DNA from: CAYGZQ01 sp964354375 [NCBI: uncultured Planctomycetota bacterium]
Lineage (GTDB): Bacteria; JAJVIF01; JAPKYR01
Assembly: GCA_964354375.1 (NCBI GenBank)
Contig: CAYGZQ010000038.1
Location: forward strand, 1-39,918
Length of the DNA stretch: 39,918 nucleotides
Direction: 5' to 3'
Position numbers and translations under genes: made by a program. The first letter of the stretch is position 1. Every line of letters starts with the position of its first letter. The notes under the pieces were generated by a model that made no database searches, was not told where the DNA came from, and saw only the letters and a program-made list of their open reading frames with translations. Below are positions 1 to 7,915 of the stretch, one piece after another.

Positions 1-92
1 GGGAGCTTCGCCCTCCCGAATTCGTCGGAACATTGCGAGTTTTAAGACAGCCTCAATGCATTGCCGGGCTACCTGCCGGTCGCCAACATGAG

Positions 93-114
93 ACGCCCTT
101 GCTTACGCGCGGGC
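93..114. repeat. Dispersed 22-base motif, copy 1
   Basis: The motif starts ACGCCCTTGCTTACGCGCG. It matches 19 of 22 bases with 18209-18230 (differences at motif positions 5, 12 and 20). Both copies lie in gene-free DNA next to hairpins, which suggests one family of intergenic repeat. Confidence 0.45.
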
Positions 115-139
115 CCCTGAATCGCGGGGGGATCGCCGT

Positions 140-177
140 GGCGCCCATATGCCCGCTCCTGCGGGCAGATGGGTGTC
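140..177. repeat. Strong stem-loop
   Basis: The arms TGCCCGC (150-156) and GCGGGCA (161-167) close a TCCT loop. The stem continues outward through CCCAT/ATGGG after one A-G mismatch and then through wobble pairs to about 140/177. A T-run of four follows at 181-184, so it could act as a terminator on the plus strand, or be part of a repeat element. Confidence 0.5.
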
Positions 178-332
178 TCGTTTTGTGGGGAATCGCCGGA
201 TGTGACCCGGTTTGGCAAGAGAAAGACTCCATATCTGGAGACGAAGCAGGGATTTCTCCATAAGATGAGACACCCATCCGTCCACCCCTCGAAGAGCTCG
301 GGGCGGACGTATGGGCGCTACGGGACTTACGT

Positions 333-1142
333 CTAGAGGTCTCCACTGGATCGCGTGTCGTGGTCATTCAGGCTCTCCACATACTCCTGGATTCCCGATG
401 AGAGGGCTTGGACGATGAGGGAGCGGGTGGAGGCGTCCTTCACTAAGGAGGCGTCGGAGGGGTCGGACAGGAAGCACACTTCGACGAGGATGACCGGGAT
501 TTCGCTCAGGATCGATCCCCTGAGCGCGCCGCCCTGACGGCTGCCGAGGTAGGTCTCGTTGTCGGTGCGGACACCGCGGTCGTGCAGAAGCCCGTCGAGC
601 TCGTCGATCGCCGTGTCGTGGATCGCGTACGCGGCGTCGTGACATGCCGGGATGAGGTCGGTCGACGGTCCGGTGTGACCGTCCCAGGTGCCCTGCCTGT
701 CGGGGTAATAGAAGGTCATTCCGTGAGCGCCGGACGGACCGTTGTCGCAATGTATCCGAAAAAACAGGACCGCCCCGGACTCGTTCGCGATCCGCGCGCG
801 CTCCTCGTTCGTCACGAGCTCGTCCTCGCTGGATTTGGTCATCACGACCGTGATACCGTCCGACTCGAGGAGGTCCCGAAGCTCCTGGGCGATAAGCCAG
901 TTGATGTGGTTCTCGGTGACGCCGTTCTGGAGGGTCATGCCGTCGTTCACTTCCGACGGATGTCCGGGGTCGAGGCAGACGATGGGGGGGGTCGATGGTT
1001 CATATTGCGCCATGTTTTCGTCCGCAACCTGCGCTGCGCCGAACATCCTTTGAGCCGCGAATAGGCATAAGAGAATCAAGAGGCCGGCGAAACGGCCAAT
1101 CGATGCTTTTCCGGGCGGTTGAATGCAGATACGGCTTCTCAT
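333..1142 (-). CDS. N-acetylmuramoyl-L-alanine amidase (Amidase_3 family), exported
   Basis: This is a zinc amidase that cuts the bond between N-acetylmuramic acid and L-alanine in peptidoglycan. The 269-residue product has a basic N-terminus and a hydrophobic segment at about residues 18-31, consistent with a signal peptide or anchor. The catalytic domain begins at about residue 53. The expected zinc ligands are visible as H61 (in LDPGH), E77 (in TENH) and H131 (in RIHCD), with the catalytic glutamate E221 in the VILVEVCFLS strand. The length suits a single-domain amidase without a cell-wall-binding module. The ATG at 1142 has no strong Shine-Dalgarno site but follows a good promoter. The gene is divergent from the YIP1-type gene. 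The substrate is inferred from the family. Confidence 0.88.
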   Translation of the reverse strand: MRSRICIQPPGKASIGRFAGLLILLCLFAAQRMFGAAQVADENMAQYEPSTPPIVCLDPGHPSEVNDGMTLQNGVTENHINWLIAQELRDLLESDGITVVMTKSSEDELVTNEERARIANESGAVLFFRIHCDNGPSGAHGMTFYYPDRQGTWDGHTGPSTDLIPACHDAAYAIHDTAIDELDGLLHDRGVRTDNETYLGSRQGGALRGSILSEIPVILVEVCFLSDPSDASLVKDASTRSLIVQALSSGIQEYVESLNDHDTRSSGDL

Positions 1143-1166
1143 GCGGGCAAGGCCTGTTCGAAGGTC

Positions 1167-1194
1167 ATTATGACCGGAATCCGGGCCAAGTCAA
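1167..1194 (-). promoter_or_regulatory. Sigma-70-type promoter for the amidase gene
   Basis: On the minus strand there is a -35 TTGACT (1189-1194), a 16-base spacer and a -10 CATAAT (1167-1172), each five of six to consensus. The predicted start lies about 18-20 bases before the amidase ATG. Confidence 0.6.
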
Positions 1195-1207
1195 CGGTTA
1201 AAATGCC

Positions 1208-1236
1208 TTTACCACCCCGGGGTGCTCTGCTATACT
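1208..1236 (+). promoter_or_regulatory. Promoter for the YIP1-type gene
   Basis: There is a -35 TTTACC (1208-1213), a 17-base spacer and a -10 TATACT (1231-1236) preceded by TGC, giving an extended -10. It is divergent from the amidase promoter. Confidence 0.55.
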
Positions 1237-1294
1237 GTGCGGGTTTCCGCATCGACGCGCTCGGGAGTTTCGGCCCGACCGCAGGAGGAGTCCG

Positions 1295-2116
1295 ATGGAA
1301 CTAGACGCCACGACACAGGTTGATCAGTTCATCCAAAGCTATCAGCCGTCGCAGCTCATTCTGTGGATTACCCTGGGAGTAATATTAGTCGCGCTCATCG
1401 CACTGGGAACCGAATTCTGGGTGAACGCCTGGGGGATGATCTGGTCCCCATCGCTGACCTTCCAGCGCCTTCTCGGCGAAGCACAGTGGGTGCCGGGTAT
1501 CGTCGTCGTCGCCCTTGTAGGCATGGCGTGCGCGGCGATCGTCCAGTCCTATTTCGCGAATCCCCTGGTGGTCAAGAACATGCTGGGGCTTGTGGACCCG
1601 GAGGTAAATGTCCAGGCAGGCACATTGATGGAGCAGCTCGACGGGGTGTTTGAACAGATAGGCTCCGACTTCACCATCGCGGGGAACATAAAGTACATCC
1701 GGGAATTCGCGTTTCAGACCCAGAGCATCGCGATGGCGATACCGCTCTACTTCCTTCTGCTCTGGCTTATCTGGGGTCTGGCGGGACAGTTGGGCAGCAT
1801 GATCGCGGGCAACAAGGCAGGCCACGGCGTCAGCAATCTATGGTCGGCGGTTCCTTACTCTTTCATCATCTGGATTCCGAGCACCTGGTTCTTCATGATG
1901 GCAGTCTACGGCAACGGGTTTGCCAAGATTCTGTTCTACATCTTCCAGCTCTTTTTCCTGATCCTCCACGTCGCCATGATGCGGGAACATGGCAGATACA
2001 CAATCCAGAAAGCCATTGTCGCGACCATTCTCACTCTCATACTCGTGCCCGTCTTCCTGGTCGTACTGGCGATCCTCGTTGCATTTATCGCCGTCCAGGC
2101 TGCTACCTATCTCTGA
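1295..2116 (+). CDS. YIP1-family integral membrane protein
   Basis: The 273-residue product has an N-terminal hydrophobic helix at about residues 20-42, a stretch WSPSLTFQRL typical of bacterial Yip1-domain proteins, a helix at about 65-87, and a cluster of helices from about residue 145 to the end. A soluble loop lies at about 90-140. Family members are poorly characterised membrane proteins, so no biochemical role can be given. The ATG at 1295 follows AGGAGGAG at a good distance. The lipoprotein gene follows after about 100 bases in the same direction and shares a terminator with it, so the two may be co-transcribed. Confidence 0.7.
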   Translation: MELDATTQVDQFIQSYQPSQLILWITLGVILVALIALGTEFWVNAWGMIWSPSLTFQRLLGEAQWVPGIVVVALVGMACAAIVQSYFANPLVVKNMLGLVDPEVNVQAGTLMEQLDGVFEQIGSDFTIAGNIKYIREFAFQTQSIAMAIPLYFLLLWLIWGLAGQLGSMIAGNKAGHGVSNLWSAVPYSFIIWIPSTWFFMMAVYGNGFAKILFYIFQLFFLILHVAMMREHGRYTIQKAIVATILTLILVPVFLVVLAILVAFIAVQAATYL

Positions 2117-2214
2117 TGACTCGAAGGCTCGGGGAGCAGGTTTGTTCGAACCGCATCCCGAGCGTTGATGTCTTAACCTGAGCCGATCCCCGGCGAGAGC
2201 GGAGGTTGAAAAAC

Positions 2215-2613
2215 ATGCTGAGAATACATCGCTACATAGCCCTGGCCGTCCTTGTCGTGACTTGTTTTGCCCTGGCCGGGTGCCCCGCTTCAGTGGATGA
2301 GAAAATCCGCGAGAAAACCAGGGTACCGGGACTCGATGAAGCCACCCAATCGGTCGACATGGCAATAAAGTCGGTAGTTCAGAGCAATATACAGACCGAT
2401 CCGGTCCTGGACTGGTACGCGCGGCAATACGGGATAACGGTCGAAGTCTCGCACGCCGTGGTCACGGTCCAGATGACTGTGAGCACCGAGAAGCTCCATG
2501 AGCAGGCGCTGCAGCTTGCCCGACAGGAGGGCCGTATCAAGGAGCTGATCGACAACATCAAGGTCGATCCCGACGTCGAGCGATGCCCCATCGAGGAAGA
2601 CTGGGTCGACTAG
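2215..2613 (+). CDS. Small lipoprotein with a BON-like domain
   Basis: The ATG at 2215 is preferred over the in-frame TTG at 2206 because GGAGG at 2201-2205 sits nine bases before it. The 132-residue product has a signal peptide ending in a lipobox, ALAGC, with C23 as the lipidated cysteine. The mature part has the pattern of a BON domain: a predicted helix with a following TDP, an ITVEVSHAVVTVQMTV strand pair, an alanine/glutamine-rich helix, and a closing INIKVD-like strand. BON domains occur in envelope proteins thought to contact phospholipid or other envelope parts. The role is not known here. A strong terminator follows. Confidence 0.65.
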   Translation: MLRIHRYIALAVLVVTCFALAGCPASVDEKIREKTRVPGLDEATQSVDMAIKSVVQSNIQTDPVLDWYARQYGITVEVSHAVVTVQMTVSTEKLHEQALQLARQEGRIKELIDNIKVDPDVERCPIEEDWVD

Positions 2614-2639
2614 TTCTCGACTGAAAACGAAAAGACAGG

Positions 2640-2666
2640 AGTGCCCGAAAACCGGGCACTTTTTTT
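2640..2666 (+). terminator. Intrinsic terminator after the lipoprotein gene
   Basis: An eight-pair stem, AGTGCCCG (2640-2647) with CGGGCACT (2653-2660), closes an AAAAC loop and runs into seven T residues (2660-2666). Confidence 0.9.
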
Positions 2667-2677
2667 GTGCCCCCCCC

Positions 2678-2704
2678 TTAATTGGGTCGACATACTGCCG
2701 ATGA
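2678..2704 (+). promoter_or_regulatory. Possible flagellar sigma-28 (FliA) promoter for the hook operon
   Basis: GCCGATGA at 2697-2704 matches the FliA -10 consensus GCCGATAA at seven of eight positions. TTAAT at 2678-2682 lies 14-15 bases upstream, where TAAA is expected. An overlapping sigma-70-like pair, TCGACA (2687-2692) and TATGTC (2710-2715) with 17 bases between, is an alternative. Confidence 0.4.
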
Positions 2705-2714
2705 GTCGTTATGT

Positions 2715-2730
2715 CGCATCGTACGATGCG
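2715..2730. promoter_or_regulatory. Perfect 16-base palindrome upstream of fliK, possible operator
   Basis: CGCATCGTACGATGCG is its own reverse complement. It lies at the expected start of transcription and is followed at once by a hairpin, GTGGCG (2734-2739) with CGCCAC (2748-2753). It could be a dimer binding site or an RNA stem in the leader. Confidence 0.4.
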
Positions 2731-2784
2731 ATGGTGGCGTGTGCTTGCGCCACGATTCTGCACATGAAAGGAGGTGAAATGAAT

Positions 2785-4416
2785 ATGCCGGAAGCAATTT
2801 TCTCCATGGCCCGTCTCAACCTGGCTGTGGAGATCGATCCAGCTCAGGTTACACAGGCGATCCCTGCCCCGAGCCGTTCTGCGCCCGATCGCGGCGACGC
2901 CCCGGAGACCTTCGACCGTGTTCTCGCACGGGCCGAGAGGAAATCGGAGTCCGAGCCGGCGACGGGCGATGAGAGGCAGGTCTCAGAACAATCCCCCGTC
3001 CGGGCGGAAAAACCCGCCCAGGACAAGGGAAAGCGCCCTGAGGCCGACGAGAATTCCGCGACCGCGGCCAACGTTGGCGCAGCCGGAAGTCCTGCTACGG
3101 ACGAGTCTCCCCCCCGCACGTCTGGACCACAGACTGAGGAAGGCGGGGGAGGTGGCGGCGCTACGGAAGCTGTGTCCGCTACGGACCTGAAGACCGCCGC
3201 AGATTCTGCCTTCGCAGATGCGGTTCGACAGGCTCTCACGGACAGCAAGCTCGCGGCGCTGCTCGCCAAAGGACTTGGCAACGTTGTGATCCCGGACGAG
3301 ACCGCCGGGAACGGGGTCGAACCGGGACTGCCTGCCAGTCAATCGGCGAATCCGTCGGCTACTGGGCTCCCCGTTCCCGGGGAAACAGGTTCGACCGCGG
3401 ACTCAGCCGATATTCAATCCCTGATCCAGCAGCAGAGACTTGTCGGGCGTCCGCTCGATCTCAACCCGACTGCCGACAATGCCGCGCGCGACCAGTCGAA
3501 CAGTGTCCGGTTGGAGCAGTTGAGGATCACCGATTCGTCCGGGCAGCCGGTGAGGTCGGAATGGACGGAGGCTCTGGATGTCAGCGGGCTTCTGAGCCCG
3601 ACTGATGACAGAGAATCCGCTCCTGAGCCGCCTCCGAGACAGCAGGTCAAGGCTGCGCCGGAGCGACCGTTCGACAGCAGGCGTCCCACCGATGAGACGC
3701 CGCGAGATCCTGCGCCTTCACGGTTCAACACAAGGGAAACCGGCGAATCGACGCAGAAACTCGTCGACTCGAAGCTGTGGTTTCCCGGCACAAGGACGGA
3801 CGTCGAAGGACAGGCTTCGGTTCTGCGGGAAACTGCGGGCTCGATTTACCAGGCCTTCAGACCTCAGATCGGAGTCTCACCGGAAGCGTCTCCCGCGGCT
3901 GCGGCATCCAATCCGGAAGCCCCGATCCAGTTGGGACGTCCGGTGGATGCGTCCCAGTACCTGGGAAGCCGTCTCACAATTGATCCGGAAGTTCTGTTGT
4001 CGGATGTCCGCCAGGCTGTAATGAGGATAACGGCGGACGGTCGCGGTCAGGCGAGGATCGTCCTGCATCCTCCCGAGCTGGGCGAGCTTGTTGTCAGGCT
4101 TGAGAGCGCACGCAACGGCATCGTGAGAGCCGAGTTCCATACGATGAGCCCCCTTGTGCGAGAGGCGCTGGAAGCCGGACTCTCCAAGCTTACCCAGGCT
4201 CTCGAGGCCGAGGGTCTGACCCTTGCGCAAGCCGAGGTCCACTTGAGCTTCCACTTCGGTCCGGAGGGTAACCCTGGTCAGCACGAACCCTCGTCGGAGG
4301 GTGGAAACTCTTCGCCCGCCAATCCGGATGAGCGTTTTGGCTTCGATCCGTCCGGCGGTCCATCGCAGTTTGTCGAAAGACTGCCGGAAGGCTCAACTAT
4401 CAGTATTTTCGCCTGA
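2785..4416 (+). CDS. fliK: Flagellar hook-length control protein FliK
   Basis: FliK measures the growing hook and switches the flagellar export gate from hook to filament substrates. The C-terminal Flg_hook domain is clear at about residues 400-500: the frame reads ITADGRGQARIVLHPPEL, then GELVVRLES, then a helix beginning LVREALEAGLSKL. The long first part is low-complexity and rich in Pro, Glu, Ser and Ala, as expected for the ruler region. I place the start at ATG 2785, ten bases after GGAGG (2770-2774); ATG 2779 is possible but too close to that site. The frame stays open back into the terminator, but that part is not coding. The product is 543 residues. FlgD follows after 52 bases. Confidence 0.85.
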   Translation: MPEAIFSMARLNLAVEIDPAQVTQAIPAPSRSAPDRGDAPETFDRVLARAERKSESEPATGDERQVSEQSPVRAEKPAQDKGKRPEADENSATAANVGAAGSPATDESPPRTSGPQTEEGGGGGGATEAVSATDLKTAADSAFADAVRQALTDSKLAALLAKGLGNVVIPDETAGNGVEPGLPASQSANPSATGLPVPGETGSTADSADIQSLIQQQRLVGRPLDLNPTADNAARDQSNSVRLEQLRITDSSGQPVRSEWTEALDVSGLLSPTDDRESAPEPPPRQQVKAAPERPFDSRRPTDETPRDPAPSRFNTRETGESTQKLVDSKLWFPGTRTDVEGQASVLRETAGSIYQAFRPQIGVSPEASPAAAASNPEAPIQLGRPVDASQYLGSRLTIDPEVLLSDVRQAVMRITADGRGQARIVLHPPELGELVVRLESARNGIVRAEFHTMSPLVREALEAGLSKLTQALEAEGLTLAQAEVHLSFHFGPEGNPGQHEPSSEGGNSSPANPDERFGFDPSGGPSQFVERLPEGSTISIFA

Positions 4417-4468
4417 AACGTCCGCTCGGGACGATTCAGGCTCTTCACGGACAAAAAAGGAGCAAATC

Positions 4469-4909
4469 ATGCTCGCAAGCGAAGTAGCAAGTCTTCTCAA
4501 CTCGCAGGCAGTGCAGACTCCGACTCGTGATGCCACAACGGATCTGGACAAAGAGGCGTTTCTCCTGCTTCTGGTGAAACAACTCGGCAACCAGGATCCG
4601 CTCGATCCGATGTCAAACGACCAGTTTGTAAGCCAGCTCGCGCAGTTCGGGACTCTCGAACAGCAGATGAACCTGAACAGCAGTTTTGAGCAGTTTCTGT
4701 CGTTCCAACAGCTCACCCAGGCGTCCACCCTGATCGGCAGGGACGTAATCTGTCTTGTGCCGTCGGCAGACGGGACGGTGGCTGTGAAGGGAACGGTGGA
4801 GCAGGTCATGGCTATCGGCGGGGGCGTCTACCTGAGGCTGTCGGACGGCAGCGAGGTGGATCTGAGCACGGTCGTTTCGGTCGAGCCGGGCACGGGAGGT
4901 GGATCGTAA
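4469..4909 (+). CDS. flgD: Flagellar hook-capping (scaffold) protein FlgD
   Basis: FlgD caps the tip of the growing hook and guides FlgE assembly. The 146-residue product has the conserved N-terminal part at about residues 24-70, including FLLLLVKQLGNQDPLDPM and then SQLAQFGTLEQQ. This is followed by a short beta-rich part, with the strand VYLRLSDGSEVDLSTVVSV near the end. It is short for the family and may lack the full FlgD Ig/Tudor-type C-terminus. The ATG at 4469 follows AAGGAG; an open frame to 4301 overlaps fliK and is rejected. Its stop codon overlaps the next start by one base (TAATG at 4907-4911). Confidence 0.9.
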   Translation: MLASEVASLLNSQAVQTPTRDATTDLDKEAFLLLLVKQLGNQDPLDPMSNDQFVSQLAQFGTLEQQMNLNSSFEQFLSFQQLTQASTLIGRDVICLVPSADGTVAVKGTVEQVMAIGGGVYLRLSDGSEVDLSTVVSVEPGTGGGS

Positions 4910-5304
4910 TGGTAACCCTTCCGATTTACCCGGGAACTCGTCCTGCGGTACCCGTAAGCATGCAGCCGATTCCTGCAGTCAAGGGTGTGCGGCGCGATAC
5001 TGGGGCCCCCGACGTATTCCAGAGGGAGCTCGACTCGCGCCTTCAGCCCAGGGGCCTTACTTTTTCGCGGCATGCGCAGAAGCGTCTTGAGATGCGCGGG
5101 ATCGTATTCACGCCCCAGGGACTCAAGCGCATCGAGCAGGCCGTGGACAGGGTACAGGACAAAGGAAGCCGAGACGCGCTTGTGCTCGCGGGTGAACTCG
5201 CCCTCGTGGTGAGCGTCCCCAACCGCACCGTCGTCACGGTCATGAGTCGCGAGAACATGGAGGAATCTGTCGTCACGAACATCGACTCGGCTGTATTCGC
5301 GTGA
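4909..5304 (+). CDS. Flagellar operon protein (TIGR02530 type)
   Basis: The 131-residue product carries the family signature SRHAQKRLEMRGI at residues 53-65, followed by helices and the strand ALVLAGELALVVSVPNRTVV (two short strands). Such proteins sit next to flgD and flgE in many flagellar operons of Firmicutes and other phyla; their molecular role is not established to my knowledge. The ATG at 4909 overlaps the flgD stop codon, with GGGAGG just upstream, which indicates translational coupling. The position between flgD and flgE supports a part in hook assembly, by inference. Confidence 0.8.
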   Translation: MVTLPIYPGTRPAVPVSMQPIPAVKGVRRDTGAPDVFQRELDSRLQPRGLTFSRHAQKRLEMRGIVFTPQGLKRIEQAVDRVQDKGSRDALVLAGELALVVSVPNRTVVTVMSRENMEESVVTNIDSAVFA

Positions 5305-5367
5305 CAGCGGGTATCGCCGGGCGGAGTCTGAGGAGAATGCCCGATAGCACACAGTGAGACCAGGGTT

Positions 5368-5403
5368 CGGTCCTCCACGAGGAGAGCCCCTCTCACCGGA
5401 CCG
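5368..5403 (+). ncRNA. Structured part of the flgE leader (possible sensor domain)
   Basis: CGGTCC (5368-5373) pairs with GGACCG (5398-5403). Inside it, GAGAG (5382-5386) pairs with CTCTC (5390-5394). It lies just before the attenuator-like structure. It does not match any riboswitch class I recognise, so a ligand cannot be proposed. Confidence 0.35.
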
Positions 5404-5437
5404 GCCTGAGGAGCCGATCCACCCCACAACTTACCGA

Positions 5438-5508
5438 ACATCCCGGCGACCATCGCCCGGCGGTGACAAACCCCGGGTGTGCAGCCGGGATGTCGCAGGC
5501 GATTTTTT
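5438..5508 (+). promoter_or_regulatory. Terminator/antiterminator pair in the flgE leader
   Basis: Terminator form: ATCGCC (5452-5457) with GGCGAT (5498-5503), GTGACA (5463-5468) with TGTCGC (5491-5496, one wobble), and CCCGG (5472-5476) with CCGGG (5485-5489), followed by six T residues (5503-5508). Competing form: ACATCCCGGC (5438-5447) is perfectly complementary to GCCGGGATGT (5484-5493), which would take the 3' arms of both inner stems. Mutually exclusive folds ahead of a T-run are the hallmark of transcription attenuation. flgE starts 44 bases after the T-run. Confidence 0.5.
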
Positions 5509-5552
5509 CAATTACCTTGATAACCTCTGCAAAGAGCAAGGGAGGACGATAA

Positions 5553-7811
5553 ATGGTTGGAAGTGCAATGTACGCCGCGATCAGCGGCTTGAAGAGCCAG
5601 CAAGTGAAGCTGGACGTGATAGCCAACAACGTCGCCAACCTCAACACATTCGGGTACAAGGCAAGCAGGGTGGCCTTCAGCGACCTTCTGTCGCAGACCT
5701 TGAGAGCGGGCGGAGCACCGCAGGCGGGTCGAGGAGGCACCAACCCGATGCAGGTCGGAGTCGGCGTCCAGTTGGCTGCAATCGACACGATTTCATCGCA
5801 GGGATCGATCCAGACCACGGGCAAGCTGACGGACCTCGCAATCAACGGCGAAGGGTTCTTCATCGTGTCCGACGGCACGGCGATCTCTTACACAAGGGCG
5901 GGGAATTTCTCCCTGGATGCGGACGGCGCCATGATCACGTCAAACGGGTACCGGGTTCAGGGATGGACGCGGCCCACGGCTGACGGAGAGAACATCGATA
6001 CGTCCACGACCCTCAGCGATATTACGGTCAACTTCGGCGAGAAGATACCCGGACGCGCGACCACAACCGTGAACTACGTGTCCAACCTCGATTCATCTTC
6101 GTACACCTTCGGCTCCGCGGAGCTTCAGGCGCCCGGCTCGACCGGACTGGCTGTTGCGGCCGGGATAGCGATGCCGATCGCCAGCTACGCGGGAAGCCAG
6201 GTCGACCCGGGCCCGATAGCGGACGCAGGGGCGGGGGACCTGAACCTGAACGGTCAGGACATCATCTTTGCCTGGCCCCCGGCATTCGTCTGGGGCAACC
6301 CGAATACGGTTGCGCAGTTCATCGCAGACCAGATCAACTCTCAGTCGTCCACGGTCTATGCGAGAGTTGGCGACAACGGGAACCTTGTTCTCCAGAACAT
6401 GTTTGGAGGAGAAGGTAACGATGTCATTATCTCCGGCAATGCCGCTTATCTCGCGTTGCTCGGTCTGGCAGCCGGAACCTACTCAGCTCCTGCGGCGGAC
6501 GGCCAGCTCGCAGGCATCCATACCATCACAATCACCGATGCGGTCGCGGCAACGGGAACGAGCACTATCCCGGTCGCAGCGGGCGCATTGGCCGCCGACT
6601 CGATCCAGATCCAGGGAGTGGGCGGTCCGGTGACCATTAACTACGGACCCACGTCGGCCACCAACACTTCCGCGCAGAACGCGCAGGTCATCGCCGACGC
6701 GATCAATGCGGAAAACGAGTCGAACCCCAACTTCTTCATCACCGCTACGGCCAACGCCAACGGCACGATCACTCTCACGAGCGACCTTGCCGGTGAGGCC
6801 AACCAGATCATAATCGTAGACCCTGGGACGAATCCCACGGGTCTCGACACCGTCGGCACTTTCGACGGGGTCAACTACGTTGTCGATAACGGGGCGGACG
6901 CGACGGCATCCAACACCTTCGTTTCCAATGACGGCACGGTCACATGGACCCGCACGTTCAGCGACGCCACCATTTTCGGCGTCGCCAGCGCCCTCACCAA
7001 CCTCGAGCCCTTGATCCTCGGGGACAGTCCCCCGCTGCCTTTGATCCCCGGCGTCACTCTCACGGCCGAGGCCCTCTCCCCCGGTCAGGCTACCGTCGTG
7101 ACGCACGATGCCTTCCAGCATCAGACAAGCATCAATGTGTATGACTCGATGGGTACGCCGCACCAGCTTACCGTCACTTTCCAGCACACGGGTCTGAACG
7201 AATGGGAATGGGCCGCCACGCTTCCCGATGAGCCTCAGTACGAGATCACGAACGGCAGCGGGACAGTCACCTTCAGCGCTTCCGGCCTGATTACCTCTGC
7301 GAACCCCATGCTTCCCATCACCTTCACACCCGCCGGCGCCAATACCATTCGAGCTTTCCCGGTCTTCAACGGAACCGGGTCGCCGATCGACGGCATCACG
7401 CAGTTCGCGTCCGCGTCTACAACCGCGGCGGAGAGCCAGGACGGATTCGCAATGGGAACGCTGCAGGCCTTCGCGTTCGACCCGTTCGGGACTCTGCAGG
7501 GCGTCTATTCAAACGGCCTCACAAAGCCGATCGCAAAACTCGCACTTGCCATCTTCTCCAACCCGGCGGGCCTTCAGAGAATCGGCAACAACAACTGGGC
7601 CTCGACCGGCAACTCGGGCCTGGGAAGATACTCCGCTGCCCGCGAGGGCGGCGCCGGCGAGATTCTCGGCGGGTCCCTGGAACAATCCAATGTCGATCCG
7701 GCCACCGAGTTCACGGAGCTGATCATCGCGCAGAGGTCGTTCCAGGCCAATTCGCGAACGATCACAGCTCAGGACAACATTCTCCAGGAGGTCGTCAACC
7801 TCGTGAGATGA
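5553..7811 (+). CDS. flgE: Flagellar hook protein FlgE
   Basis: FlgE polymerises to form the curved hook joining rod to filament. The 752-residue product begins with the conserved rod/hook N-terminus (MYAAISGLKSQQVKLDVIAN, then NVANLNTFGYKASRVAF). It ends with the matching C-terminal helix pair, including SNVDPATEFTELIIAQRSFQ and TAQDNILQEVVNLVR. The strand FFIVSDG near residues 108-114 marks the D1 domain. It is longer than the roughly 400 residues of the enteric protein; the excess is a beta-rich, Ala/Thr/Asn-rich middle (about residues 200-500) likely to form added surface domains. GGGAGG lies seven to eight bases before the ATG. A terminator follows, making it the last gene of the hook operon in this window. 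Confidence 0.93.
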   Translation: MVGSAMYAAISGLKSQQVKLDVIANNVANLNTFGYKASRVAFSDLLSQTLRAGGAPQAGRGGTNPMQVGVGVQLAAIDTISSQGSIQTTGKLTDLAINGEGFFIVSDGTAISYTRAGNFSLDADGAMITSNGYRVQGWTRPTADGENIDTSTTLSDITVNFGEKIPGRATTTVNYVSNLDSSSYTFGSAELQAPGSTGLAVAAGIAMPIASYAGSQVDPGPIADAGAGDLNLNGQDIIFAWPPAFVWGNPNTVAQFIADQINSQSSTVYARVGDNGNLVLQNMFGGEGNDVIISGNAAYLALLGLAAGTYSAPAADGQLAGIHTITITDAVAATGTSTIPVAAGALAADSIQIQGVGGPVTINYGPTSATNTSAQNAQVIADAINAENESNPNFFITATANANGTITLTSDLAGEANQIIIVDPGTNPTGLDTVGTFDGVNYVVDNGADATASNTFVSNDGTVTWTRTFSDATIFGVASALTNLEPLILGDSPPLPLIPGVTLTAEALSPGQATVVTHDAFQHQTSINVYDSMGTPHQLTVTFQHTGLNEWEWAATLPDEPQYEITNGSGTVTFSASGLITSANPMLPITFTPAGANTIRAFPVFNGTGSPIDGITQFASASTTAAESQDGFAMGTLQAFAFDPFGTLQGVYSNGLTKPIAKLALAIFSNPAGLQRIGNNNWASTGNSGLGRYSAAREGGAGEILGGSLEQSNVDPATEFTELIIAQRSFQANSRTITAQDNILQEVVNLVR

Positions 7812-7842
7812 GTCCAAGCGTTCTTCTTGAGATCACTAAAAC

Positions 7843-7869
7843 GCCCCGCCGATACCGGCGGGGCTTTCG
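7843..7869 (+). terminator. Intrinsic terminator after flgE
   Basis: GCCCCGCC (7843-7850) pairs with GGCGGGGC (7857-7864) around a GATACC loop, followed by TTTCGTT. Confidence 0.8.
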
Positions 7870-7915
7870 TTATCAGTATCAGATCGGACCGAGGAGGCTT
7901 CCATGTCTCGCCCCT

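Larger units (their letters stand above)
1..332. other. Gene-free region with hairpins and a dispersed repeat
   Basis: I see no convincing coding sequence here; the short open frames on both strands lack ribosome sites and recognisable content. It lies downstream of the amidase gene. It holds a short hairpin at 1-17 (GGGAG/CTCCC), a copy of a dispersed 22-base motif at 93-114, a strong hairpin at 140-177, a small hairpin at about 226-240, and an inverted pair (ATGGGTGTCTC at 170-180 with its complement near 265-275). The density of inverted repeats suggests a non-coding repeat element or stacked terminators. Confidence 0.5.

Noticed and set aside
2735-2748. Sigma-54-like promoter (TGGC...TTGC) before fliK
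   Set aside because: The GG-to-GC spacing is one base short of the fixed ten, and the sequence forms a hairpin instead.
2641-2784. Upstream extension of the fliK frame to a GTG
   Set aside because: It starts inside the stem of a strong terminator and crosses the promoter and palindrome; ATG 2785 has a well-placed GGAGG.
5451-5510. Cyclic-di-GMP-I (GEMM) riboswitch before flgE
   Set aside because: Only short pieces (CAAACC and a following GGGA) resemble the consensus; the second stem and tetraloop receptor parts are missing.
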